From [Actinomadura] parvosata subsp. kistnae (GTDB lineage: Bacteria; Actinomycetota; Actinomycetes; Streptosporangiales; Streptosporangiaceae): a stretch of 64,000 nt of DNA. The translations under genes and the position numbers were made by a program. This document shows positions 9,809 through 17,758 of this stretch, piece by piece. Numbering within the stretch: the stretch's first letter is position 1; each line of letters opens with the position of its first letter. The notes under the pieces are model-generated. The model ran no database searches and was not told the origin of the DNA. It worked only from the letters and a program-made list of their open reading frames with translations. The stretch is from positions 558,001 to 622,000 of the forward strand of contig NZ_OOHJ01000018.1 in assembly GCF_900323885.1 (NCBI RefSeq). Reading direction: 5' to 3'.

Positions 9809-11581
9809 GTGGGGCGACACCGGACAGACGATCTCGACGGCGGATACAGGGCCAGCGAACCACCACCGCGCAGGAGAGCCAGGCGCGGCCGGGGGAGGGT
9901 GCTCGTACCGCTGGCGGGGGCCGTCGCCCTGGCCGTGCTCCTCGGCGTCGCCGCGTTCGTGATCTTCAATCGCGACCATGACTGCTCGGGCGGCAAGCTG
10001 GCGCTGCGCGTGGTCGCCACCCCCGACATCCAGCCGGCGCTGAACAAGATCGCCGGCACCTACAACAAGGCCCTGCACTCGATCGACAGCAAGTGCGTCG
10101 AGGTGACGGTGGCCAAGGAGGCCGCGGCCAGGACGGCGAACGCGCTGGCGGCGGGCAAGGTCAGCGCCGACTTCTGGGTGGCCGACTCCAGCCTGCTCAT
10201 GGAGAGCATGCGCGCCACCGAGGGCGGCGCCGCGCTGCCGCAGGTGGAGGGGTCGATCGCGACCTCCCCCGTGGTGCTGGCGGCGGCGAAGTCGGCCGCG
10301 TCGAAGCTGTCCGGCTCGCTCCAGCCGAGCTGGGTGTCCATGATCTCGGCGGCGAACGTGGCCAACGTGGACGGCCCCGGCAGGAAGGTGCGGGTGCTCG
10401 CCCTCGACCCGCAGAAGAACTCGGCGGGCCTGGCGGCGCTGCTGGCCGCGGCGGGCACGGCCAAGGCGGCCAAGCAGGACAAGGCGCTGGTGGGCGCGCT
10501 GAAGGAGCTGTCGGGCCAGCTCGCCTCCGACTCGACGGCGCTGCTGGCCAGCCTCACCGTCAAGTCGGGCAGCCGGGTGCCGGTGGGCGTCACCTCCGAG
10601 CAGGCCATCTACGCGCACAACACGAAGAAGCCCGAGGTGCCGGTGGTCGCTCTCTACCCCAAGGAGGGCACGCTCAGCCTGGACTACCCGGTCACGATCC
10701 TGACCAAGGACCCGCAGGTGCTGAAGGCCGCGACGGACTTCAAGCAGGCGCTGACCGCCGAGTCGGCCAAGAAGGTCCTGCGTGACGCCGGCTTCCGCGG
10801 CACCGACGGCAAGGCCGGCGACGCGCTGTCGGAGGACAAGGGCTTCACCCCGGAGACCCCGGCGGCGCTGGACCCGCCGGACGGCGCGACCGTGGCCCGC
10901 ATGGTGCAGACCTGGACCCGGCTGAACCTCGGCACCCGCCTGCTCACCCTCCTCGACGTCTCCGGGACGATGGCGCTGCCGGTCCCCGGCACGAACATGA
11001 CCCGCATGCAGGCCATCAACCGGATCGCCACCGAGGGACTGGCGCTGTTCCCCGCCGGCTCCGAGATGGGCCTGTGGTCGTTCTCCACCCACATGGACGG
11101 GCGCGGCAAGGACTGGAAGGAACTCGTCTCCGTCGGCCCGCTGAGCGAGTCGATCAACGGGGCGACCCGCAAGGAGCAGCTCGTCAGGACGTTCGCCCAG
11201 CTCCAGGCCAAGGCCACCGGTGACACCGGCCTGAACGACACGATCAAGGCGGCCTACACCGAGCTGACCAGGACGTTCCAGGAGGACAAGGTCAACACCC
11301 TGCTGATCCTGACCGACGGCGCGGGCAACGACGACCCGGACGGCGGCGTCAAGAACGCCGAGCTCCTGCAGTTCCTCAAGAAGACCTACAACCCGAAGCG
11401 GCCGCTCACCATCCTGCTCATCGCGTTCGGCCCGGACGCCAAGAAGGGCAAGGCGCAGATGGAGGCGGTGGCCAAGGCCACGGGCGGCGAGGCGTACATC
11501 GCCGAGAACATCCTCCAGGTCCGCGACTTCTTCCTCCAGGGCATGGAACGCCGCCTCTGCATGCCGAACTGCGACGGCTGA
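9809..11581 (+). CDS. Membrane-anchored substrate-binding plus VWA domain protein
   Basis: A 590-residue GTG-start protein with an AAGAGGA site. Order: basic cytoplasmic N-terminus (about 1-30), one membrane helix (VLVPLAGAVALAVLLGVAAF, about 31-50), an extracellular type-2 periplasmic-binding-like domain (about 62-320, with DFWVADSSLLM and ASTEQAIYAHN-like segments), and a von Willebrand A domain (about 365-560). The VWA metal site is seen as DVSGTM and later LTDGAGNDD. Such proteins are common in actinobacteria and probably act at the cell surface in adhesion or ligand sensing. A hairpin terminator follows, separating it from the sigma-factor gene. Confidence 0.8.
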   Translation: MGRHRTDDLDGGYRASEPPPRRRARRGRGRVLVPLAGAVALAVLLGVAAFVIFNRDHDCSGGKLALRVVATPDIQPALNKIAGTYNKALHSIDSKCVEVTVAKEAAARTANALAAGKVSADFWVADSSLLMESMRATEGGAALPQVEGSIATSPVVLAAAKSAASKLSGSLQPSWVSMISAANVANVDGPGRKVRVLALDPQKNSAGLAALLAAAGTAKAAKQDKALVGALKELSGQLASDSTALLASLTVKSGSRVPVGVTSEQAIYAHNTKKPEVPVVALYPKEGTLSLDYPVTILTKDPQVLKAATDFKQALTAESAKKVLRDAGFRGTDGKAGDALSEDKGFTPETPAALDPPDGATVARMVQTWTRLNLGTRLLTLLDVSGTMALPVPGTNMTRMQAINRIATEGLALFPAGSEMGLWSFSTHMDGRGKDWKELVSVGPLSESINGATRKEQLVRTFAQLQAKATGDTGLNDTIKAAYTELTRTFQEDKVNTLLILTDGAGNDDPDGGVKNAELLQFLKKTYNPKRPLTILLIAFGPDAKKGKAQMEAVAKATGGEAYIAENILQVRDFFLQGMERRLCMPNCDG

Positions 11582-11590
11582 TCCGCCGGG

Positions 11591-11617
11591 CCCGCCATGC
11601 TCATTGGGCATGGCGGG
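11591..11617 (+). terminator. Hairpin terminator after the SBP-VWA gene
   Basis: A perfect 10-bp stem (CCCGCCATGC / GCATGGCGGG) with a 7-base loop starts 9 bp after the stop codon. There is no U-tract, only AAAA after the stem, which is common for intrinsic terminators in high-GC actinobacteria. Confidence 0.65.
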
Positions 11618-11693
11618 AAAACCCGGACGATCGAGGCGGCGTCCTCTCCGCGTGGGGCTCGAGTGAGCGTCCGACCTGCGGGGAGGGAAATCC

Positions 11694-13247
11694 GTGCCTG
11701 GATGGCCGACCGTCGATCGCGCGGGCGATCAGGAGCTGGTCGAGGCTCTGCGTCGCGCGGAGACCGCCGCTCCCGCCACGCTCTACGACTCCTACGGCGA
11801 ACGGCTGTACGACTACGCCTTCTCCCTGTCAGGGGACGGCGACGTGGCGGCCGACTCCGTGCACGACGCGCTGGTCACCGCGCAGGGGTGCGTGGCCAGG
11901 CTCAGGGAGCCCGCCCGGCTGCGGCCCTGGTTGTACGCGCTGACCAGGTTCCAGGTACGGGCCAGGATGGCGCGCCGCCCCGGCACCCCGTCCGGCGGCA
12001 TGCCGCTGCCCGAGCTCGACGAGCCCGCGGATCCCGAGCTGGCGAGCCTGGTCCGGGAGGCGCTGGGCGAGCTGAGCAGGGGCCAGCGCGAGGTGCTGAG
12101 GCTGTCGCTGCGTCACGGGCTGACCCCGGCGGAGGTGGGGGCGGTGCTCGGCCTGACCTCTCGCCAGTCGGCCGCCCGGCTGGGCCGGGGCCGCGACCAT
12201 CTGGAGAACGCCGCCGCGGCCGTGCTGCTGGCCAGGAACGGCCGGGCGCACTGCCCCGACCTGTCGGCGCTGCTCGACTCCTGGGAGGGCCCGCTCACCC
12301 CGTTGCTGCGCCGCAGGTTGTCGGGGCACATCGGCGGGTGCGAGGTGTGCACCGAGGGCCGGCACCGGCAGGTCTCGGCGGCGCGGCTGCTGGACCTGGT
12401 GCCGGTCGCGTACCCGCCGATCTCGCTGCGCCGCCGGGTGATCGACACGTGCGTGCGACCGGAGCTGGACCAGACGCGGGTCCTGATCACGGATCGGGGT
12501 GACAGCTTCGACCGGTCGGGGTTCCCGGTGCCGGCCGATCGCCGCTCGCGGCGGCGCCGGTCGCGGCGCCTGGCGCCGCTCGTGCTGGCGGGCGCGTGCC
12601 TGCTGGCGGCGACGGGCGCGGTGGTGATGGTCAACGGGAGCGGCACGTCGGGGACGACCGCCCTGCGGCCGGTCCACTCCCCCGCGCCCACGCTCTCCGT
12701 GGAGGAGGAGAGCCCCACGCAGGAGGACGAGCCCAGCCCGACACCGAGCGCGAGCCCCAGCCGCACCCCGTCCCCCCGGGTCACGCCGACGGCGGCGGCC
12801 CCGCGCAGGAGCGCCAGGCGGGCCCCCGCGCCGGCGGTCACGCGGCGCAGGCCCGTGCCCGCTGCCCGGCTGCGGCTCTCGTGCCCGAGCGCGGTCGACG
12901 GCGTCGCCCGCATCGGGCTCGGCGCCCGCCACGCGGCCGTGTCCTGGGTGGCGACCGCCTCGCCGGGCCTCGACGTGCGCCCGGCGAGCGGCTCGGTCAG
13001 GGCGGGCGGGTCGGCGTGGGTGACGGTGGCGGTCGCCGAGCCGGACGTCTCCGGCAGCGGCCGCGTCACCTTCACCTCGAACGGCGGCACCGCCACGTGC
13101 GCGCTGTCCTGGGAGGGCGACGAAGGCCCCGAGCCCCCGACCGACGGCCCGACGGCGACCGAGGAGCCGACCGGCTCTCCGGGCCCCGGCGTGGCCACCA
13201 CGTCGGGCGGCGCTCCCGTGCGGGAGCCGAGCCCGAACTCACAGTGA
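11694..13247 (+). CDS. ECF-type sigma factor fused to zinc anti-sigma-like motif, membrane helix and extracellular domain
   Basis: A 517-residue GTG-start protein with GGGGAGGGA upstream. Residues about 25-95 match sigma region 2 (YDSYGERLYDYAFSLSGD, LRPWLYALTRFQVRARM) and 118-180 sigma region 4 (LSRGQREVLRLSLRHGLTP, then a helix-turn-helix). Residues 212-219 read HIGGCEVC, the H-x3-C-x2-C zinc anti-sigma pattern. A basic stretch precedes a single membrane helix (about 293-314), then a Pro/Thr/Glu linker and a Cys-containing beta-type domain (about 393-482). It looks like a sigma factor that carries its own anti-sigma and sensor parts. The SBP-VWA protein upstream could be a partner. Confidence 0.8.
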   Translation: MPGWPTVDRAGDQELVEALRRAETAAPATLYDSYGERLYDYAFSLSGDGDVAADSVHDALVTAQGCVARLREPARLRPWLYALTRFQVRARMARRPGTPSGGMPLPELDEPADPELASLVREALGELSRGQREVLRLSLRHGLTPAEVGAVLGLTSRQSAARLGRGRDHLENAAAAVLLARNGRAHCPDLSALLDSWEGPLTPLLRRRLSGHIGGCEVCTEGRHRQVSAARLLDLVPVAYPPISLRRRVIDTCVRPELDQTRVLITDRGDSFDRSGFPVPADRRSRRRRSRRLAPLVLAGACLLAATGAVVMVNGSGTSGTTALRPVHSPAPTLSVEEESPTQEDEPSPTPSASPSRTPSPRVTPTAAAPRRSARRAPAPAVTRRRPVPAARLRLSCPSAVDGVARIGLGARHAAVSWVATASPGLDVRPASGSVRAGGSAWVTVAVAEPDVSGSGRVTFTSNGGTATCALSWEGDEGPEPPTDGPTATEEPTGSPGPGVATTSGGAPVREPSPNSQ

Positions 13248-13514
13248 CTTCACACATTTAACACGACAAACGTATATAAATCGGACCCTGACTCGTGAAC
13301 CCTAGGCTACATAGGGCATTCTGGTGTGCTTGGGAACCGCACCGGGGCAAGGCAATCTTTTGACCGTGTGTCGAAGGTCACATAAGAAACTTCGGCATGC
13401 CTGTAAACCGGAGCGCGTGGCCAAGCGTCGGCATTGACGTGTCGTAGCGTGGATTGGTCCCATGAACTGCGATCAACCGCGCTTCAACCAGCAAGGCAGG
13501 AGAGAGATCAGGAG
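13248..13514 (+). promoter_or_regulatory. Leader/promoter region of the surface-glycan locus
   Basis: This 267-bp non-coding stretch is clearly more AT-rich than its surroundings. A plausible promoter is TTGACC (13360-13365), 17 bp, TAAGAA (13383-13388); TGACC and GGTCA (13361-13380) also form an inverted repeat with a 10-base centre inside it. CCCTA/TAGGG flank the segment near 13300. A ribosome binding site (AGGAG) precedes the first gene. I compared it by eye with c-di-AMP and c-di-GMP riboswitch patterns and found no convincing match. Confidence 0.4.
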
Positions 13515-13886
13515 ATGCTCAAGCAGCACCGCAGAGCGCTGGCCTGGCTGGTCGCGCTCGCCTGCATAGCGGGAGCGGTCATTGCGCTGTTCGATATCGA
13601 GACACCGCTGCGCCCGTTCCTCATCTCCTTGTTCCTTCTGGTCGTACCAGGAGCGGCAGTGGTGGGACTGTTGCGCGATCGTGACCCCCTCGCCGCCCTA
13701 TCCGTAGGGGCCGCGGCGAGTCTCGTACTCAACGTGCTCCTCGCCGAGGCCATGCTGCTCTTCAACGCTTGGTCGCCCCGAGCCGGTGTCGCGACGGTCG
13801 CCGTGCTCGGAGGGTTCATGTACGTGCTTCGCGTGTTGTACCGGGGGAAGAGCATGCAAACCGAACAGGGGGCCAGGGCAAGGTGA
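13515..13886 (+). CDS. Small integral membrane protein, first gene of the surface-glycan locus
   Basis: A 123-residue protein starting at ATG 13515 after AGGAG sites. Three to four hydrophobic segments are visible (WLVALACIAGAVIALF, FLISLFLLVVPGAAVVGLL, LSVGAAASLVLNVLLAEAML, and one near GVATVAVLGGFMYVLRVL), and the C-terminus is basic. I do not recognise a family. Its stop (TGA) overlaps the GTG of the FemAB-like gene, so it is translationally coupled to the locus and may be a membrane partner of the enzymes that follow. Confidence 0.7.
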   Translation: MLKQHRRALAWLVALACIAGAVIALFDIETPLRPFLISLFLLVVPGAAVVGLLRDRDPLAALSVGAAASLVLNVLLAEAMLLFNAWSPRAGVATVAVLGGFMYVLRVLYRGKSMQTEQGARAR

Positions 13887-15013
13887 ACATCCAGGTAGTT
13901 CGGCCGAGAGAGCTCGGAGACTCCGAGCGGGCCCGATGGCGGGAGCTGCAGAAGGCCGACCGCAGTCTGGACAACCCGTTCCTGTCCGTCGAGTTCGCCG
14001 TGGCGATGGACCGCTTGCGCGACTACGTGAGGGTGGCGGTCATCTCCGACAGCGGCGGCATCCAGGGGTTCTTCCCGTACGAGCGGCACAGCTTCGGCAT
14101 CGGCAAGCCGCTCGGCGGCTTCCTGACCACGTGCCACGGCCTGATCGCCGCCCCCGACCTCAAGCTCGACGCCAAGGCGCTGCTGCGCGCCTGCAGATTG
14201 AGCGTCTTCGACTTCGACCACCTGGTGGCCGGGCAGCCGACGTTCGCCGAGTACGAGTCGGACGTGCGCCCCGCGCCTGTGATGGACTTCACCTCCGGCT
14301 TCGAGGCCTGGATCGAGCAGGTCAAGGCCAACTCGCCGAAGAACCTCAAGACCGTCCGCTACAAGGAACGCAAGATGGGGCGGGAGCAGGGCGAGCTGCG
14401 GCTCGAATGGGCCTCGCCCGACCCCGAGGTGCTGCGCACCCTGCTCGCCTGGAAGTCCGACCAGTACCAGCGGACCGGCCGGGTCGACAGGTTCGCGCAG
14501 CCATGGATCGTCGAGCTGACCGACATGATGCATGCCGAGAACTCATCGGACTTCGCGGGCGTCCTGACCATGCTCTATGCCGGAGACGTACCGGTCGCGG
14601 GGCATTTCGGCCTCCGTACGGCGACCACCCTTGTAGGGTGGTTCCCCGCCTACGACACCGAGTACGCCCGCTACTCGCCGGGCATCGTCCACCACCTGCA
14701 GATGGCCGAGGCCGCGGCGAACGCGGGGCTGCACATGGTGGACATGGGCAAGGGCGGCAAGGAGTACAAGGACTGGCTGAAGAGCGGGGTCCTGTACGTC
14801 GCCGAAGGCCGCGTCTCGCGTCCGTCCGCCTCGGCGGCCGTTCACTGGATGGGCCGAACTCCTTTCAACAAAGCCCGAACAATTGTCATGGACCGACCGT
14901 CTCTTTATAAGGCGGCCGACCGTGTCCTGAAGGGCTTCGGTCGGGTGCGCACCTCGATGCAACGTCAGGAGCCATCCAACGCAGTAACTCAGGAACCCAC
15001 GGGAGCGCGCTGA
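13883..15013 (+). CDS. FemAB/GNAT-like acyltransferase
   Basis: A 376-residue protein of the FemAB / CelD-BioF2-like GNAT superfamily, enzymes that transfer aminoacyl or acyl groups onto surface polymers. Signals are NPFLSVEFAVAMDRL near the N-terminus, RYKERKMGREQGELRLEW mid-protein, GHFGLRTATTLVGWFPAYD and YSPGIVHHLQMAEAAANAG, typical of the second GNAT half. The start is GTG 13883, whose bases overlap the preceding stop (GTGA); the longer open frame upstream is the shadow of the membrane gene. It is clearly paralogous to the protein at 30411-31493, with near-identical motifs through the whole length. Confidence 0.85.
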   Translation: MNIQVVRPRELGDSERARWRELQKADRSLDNPFLSVEFAVAMDRLRDYVRVAVISDSGGIQGFFPYERHSFGIGKPLGGFLTTCHGLIAAPDLKLDAKALLRACRLSVFDFDHLVAGQPTFAEYESDVRPAPVMDFTSGFEAWIEQVKANSPKNLKTVRYKERKMGREQGELRLEWASPDPEVLRTLLAWKSDQYQRTGRVDRFAQPWIVELTDMMHAENSSDFAGVLTMLYAGDVPVAGHFGLRTATTLVGWFPAYDTEYARYSPGIVHHLQMAEAAANAGLHMVDMGKGGKEYKDWLKSGVLYVAEGRVSRPSASAAVHWMGRTPFNKARTIVMDRPSLYKAADRVLKGFGRVRTSMQRQEPSNAVTQEPTGAR

Positions 15014-15170
15014 GCGATCCCGGAACACCCCCCGGCACCAGCACCACAACACCCTCACACTCCACACAGGACCCTTCGATGCATCGTTTGCCGGCTTCGC
15101 CGTTCCCGCAGCACCCGGGGGTGGTTCCGTCCGGCCCGCAGCGCGGGGTCCCGGAAGGATTTCCCTCGCC

Positions 15171-16004
15171 ATGAGTCCCGAGATAACCAAGCACAACGGC
15201 AAGGTTCACTCCTCGCCCCTGCGGTCGATGCCGCCGCCCTCGAGTTTCACGCCGGTGACCCCGCACCTGGCCATCTCCCCGACGGTCAGCGTGGTCGTGC
15301 CGGCGATGAACGAGGCGGAGAACCTGCCGCACGTCTTCGCCACCATCCCGCAGTGGGTTGACGAGATCGTGCTCGTCGACGGCAACTCCGTCGACGACAC
15401 GGTGGCCGTGGCCAAGCGACTGCGTCCCAACGTCAAAGTGGTGACGCAGAAGGGCAAGGGCAAGGGTGACGCCCTCGCCGCCGGTTTCGCCGCTTGCACC
15501 AGCGACATCATCGTGATGATCGACGCCGACGGGTCCACCGACGGCCGCGAGATCATCAACTTTGTGGGCGCGCTGGTGACCGGTGCCGACTTCGTGAAGG
15601 GCTCGCGCTACGCCGCCGGGGGCGGCAGCGACGACCTGACGCTCAACCGGCGACTTGGCAACAAGGTGCTCACCGGCATCGTCAACGTGATGTACAAGAC
15701 CCAGTACACCGACCTCTGCTACGGCTACAACGCCTTCTGGGCGCGTCATCTTGATGTCCTCAACCTTGACTGCGACGGCTTCGAGGTCGAGACGCTGATG
15801 AACGTGCGCGCGGCCAAGGCCGGGCTGAAGGTGCACGAGGTCCCCAGCCACGAGCGCAACCGCATCCACGGCGAAAGCAACCTGCACGTCGTACGAGATG
15901 GCTTCCGCGTGCTCAAGACCATCCTGAAGGAGTGGCGTCGCCAGCCCACTCCGCCTCAGCCTGAGCCTGCCGCCACTCCCGCCGCTGACCGAGGCGTCGC
16001 TTAA
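15171..16004 (+). CDS. Family-2 glycosyltransferase (dolichyl-phosphate mannose synthase-like)
   Basis: A 277-residue cytoplasmic glycosyltransferase with a GT-A fold: SVVVPAMNEAENLPHVFATI at the N-terminal strand, IVLVDGNSVDDT (nucleotide site), GKGDALAAGF, and the DAD motif in IVMIDADGSTDGR. KGSRYAAGGGSDDLTLNRRLGN and DLCYGYNAFW follow the polyprenyl-phosphate hexose synthase pattern. It probably loads a sugar onto undecaprenyl phosphate for use by the membrane enzyme of this locus; the sugar is unknown. A 157-bp gap separates it from the FemAB-like gene, so it may have its own promoter. Confidence 0.88.
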   Translation: MSPEITKHNGKVHSSPLRSMPPPSSFTPVTPHLAISPTVSVVVPAMNEAENLPHVFATIPQWVDEIVLVDGNSVDDTVAVAKRLRPNVKVVTQKGKGKGDALAAGFAACTSDIIVMIDADGSTDGREIINFVGALVTGADFVKGSRYAAGGGSDDLTLNRRLGNKVLTGIVNVMYKTQYTDLCYGYNAFWARHLDVLNLDCDGFEVETLMNVRAAKAGLKVHEVPSHERNRIHGESNLHVVRDGFRVLKTILKEWRRQPTPPQPEPAATPAADRGVA

Positions 16005-16016
16005 AAAAGGATCGTT

Positions 16017-16958
16017 GTGAACACGTCTGTTGTCATCTGCGTCTACACCGAGGAACGGTGGGAGGACATCAGGCAGGCAGTCGAGTCGGTCGAGAACCAG
16101 ACACGCCCGGCACACGAGCTGATCCTGGTGGTCGACCACAACCCCGACCTGCACCTCAAGCTCAAGCACGAGTACCCGCAGGCCATCGTCGTGGAGAACA
16201 CGCACGAGCAGGGGTTGTCCGGTGGCAAGAACACCGGCGTGGCCACGGCCAACGGTGAGATCGTCGCCTTTCTCGACGACGACGCGGTCGCCGATCCCGG
16301 CTGGCTGGAGGCTTTGGAGGAGGGCTTCCAGGAGGCCGGTGTCGTCGGCGTGGGCGGCCGTACCGACCCCATCTGGGCGTCGGGCGAGCGGCCGCGCTGG
16401 TTCCCGTACGAGTTCGACTGGACGGTCGGCTGCACCTACCGCGGCATGCCCGCGGTCAGGGCGCCGATCCGCAACGTCATGGGCGGCAACGCCGCCTTCC
16501 TGCGTGACGCCGTCTCCGAGGTGGGCGGCTTCCACAGCGGCATCGGCCGCAGCGTGCAAGGACGCAAGTCGCGCCCGCTCGGGTGCGAGGAGACCGAGTT
16601 CTGCATCAGGCTCAGCCAGCGCAAGCCGGGCTCGGTCATGCTGTTCGAGCCGCGCGCGGTCATCGGGCACAAGGTGTCGAAGCAGCGCGAGCGGTTCGCC
16701 TACTTCAGGTCCAGGTGCTACGCCGAGGGGCTGTCGAAGGCGCTGGTGACACGGGAGGTCGGCACCCAGGACGGGCTGTCCAGCGAGCGCGCGCACGCGC
16801 TGAAGACGCTGCCGCTCGGCGCGCTGCGCGGGGTCGGTGAGGCCCTGCGCGGCGACCTGGGCGGGCTCGGCAGGGCCGCCGCGATCGTGGTCGGGCTGGC
16901 CTGGACGACCTGGGGTTACGTCGTGGGTTCCGTACGGCTGAAGGCGGCCCGGTCATGA
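16017..16958 (+). CDS. Family-2 glycosyltransferase
   Basis: A 313-residue GT-A glycosyltransferase. It begins at GTG 16017, 12 bp after the previous stop, with AAGGA upstream. Motifs: VVICVYTEERWEDIRQAVES, LILVVDHNPD, GLSGGKNTGVATANG and the metal-binding FLDDDAV, then NVMGGNAAFLRDAV and an ED-type acid in GCEETEFCIRLSQ. The C-terminal 50 residues contain a hydrophobic stretch (AAAIVVGLAWTTWGYVVGSV) that may anchor it to the membrane. It probably adds a sugar to the growing surface glycan. Confidence 0.87.
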   Translation: MNTSVVICVYTEERWEDIRQAVESVENQTRPAHELILVVDHNPDLHLKLKHEYPQAIVVENTHEQGLSGGKNTGVATANGEIVAFLDDDAVADPGWLEALEEGFQEAGVVGVGGRTDPIWASGERPRWFPYEFDWTVGCTYRGMPAVRAPIRNVMGGNAAFLRDAVSEVGGFHSGIGRSVQGRKSRPLGCEETEFCIRLSQRKPGSVMLFEPRAVIGHKVSKQRERFAYFRSRCYAEGLSKALVTREVGTQDGLSSERAHALKTLPLGALRGVGEALRGDLGGLGRAAAIVVGLAWTTWGYVVGSVRLKAARS

Positions 16959-17758
16959 TCCGCGTACCGATCCTGATGTACCACTCGGTCACCGACGCGC
17001 CCAACGACGAGACCAAGCCGCACGCGGTGCGGCCGTCCGACCTGGCCGACCAGCTCGCCTACCTGGCGGAGAGCGGCTTCACCCCGCTCACGCTGGGTGA
17101 TCTCGTCGCGCGCTTCAACAAGAACAACGGGCTGTCGCTGCCGGACAAGCCGATCGTGATCACCTTCGACGACGGCTACGCCGACTTCCACAGCCGCGCG
17201 CTGCCGCTCCTGGAACGCCACAACTTCCCGGCCACGGTCTTCCTGACCAGCGGCTGGGTGTCCGACGCGGGCAAGGACGCCGCGGGCCGGCCCCTCGACG
17301 ACATGCTGTCGTGGGGCCAGGCCCGCGAGGCCGCCCAGACGGGCGTCGAGATCGGCGGCCACAGCCACAGCCACCCCCAGCTCGACCAGCTCCGCACCGA
17401 GGACCTGCGGCAGGAGCTGCGCAGGAACAAGGGCCTGCTGGAGGAGAAGATCGGCATGCCGGTCGCCACCATGGCCTACCCCTACGGGTACTCCAGCGCC
17501 CGCGTGCGCCGCGAAGTGCGCAAGGCCGGCTATTTCGCTGCTTGCGCCGTGAGCAACACGATCGCCGCCGATCGTCACGACATGCTCGCCATCCCCCGGC
17601 TGACGGTCGGCAAGAACACGACCATCAGCATGTTCAAGCGCGCCGTCGAAGGCAACTCCGTCCCTCTCATCTACATGCGCGAGCGCATCCTCACCAAGGG
17701 GTACGCGGTCGTCCGCAGGACGAGGTACGGGCTGCAGCGGGTGCGCGGCAATGTCTAA
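16955..17758 (+). CDS. Polysaccharide deacetylase (NodB domain)
   Basis: A 267-residue NodB-type carbohydrate esterase family 4 protein. Visible are VPILMYHSVTD at the N-terminus, the catalytic TFDDGYADF (motif 1), GGHSHSHPQLDQL (motif 2, metal histidines) and MAYPYGYSS (motif 3). It should remove N-acetyl groups from a GlcNAc- or GalNAc-containing glycan. There is no signal peptide, so it either works on a cytoplasmic lipid-linked intermediate or leaves the cell by another route. Its ATG overlaps the previous stop (ATGA). Confidence 0.9.
   Translation: MIRVPILMYHSVTDAPNDETKPHAVRPSDLADQLAYLAESGFTPLTLGDLVARFNKNNGLSLPDKPIVITFDDGYADFHSRALPLLERHNFPATVFLTSGWVSDAGKDAAGRPLDDMLSWGQAREAAQTGVEIGGHSHSHPQLDQLRTEDLRQELRRNKGLLEEKIGMPVATMAYPYGYSSARVRREVRKAGYFAACAVSNTIAADRHDMLAIPRLTVGKNTTISMFKRAVEGNSVPLIYMRERILTKGYAVVRRTRYGLQRVRGNV

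Noticed and set aside
9767..11611. 614-codon open frame on the minus strand
   Set aside because: Shadow of the SBP-VWA gene; low-complexity translation without a plausible start site or family.
13248..13514. c-di-AMP or c-di-GMP riboswitch before the glycan locus
   Set aside because: By eye the conserved blocks of these riboswitches are not present in the right order; only a general leader is reported.
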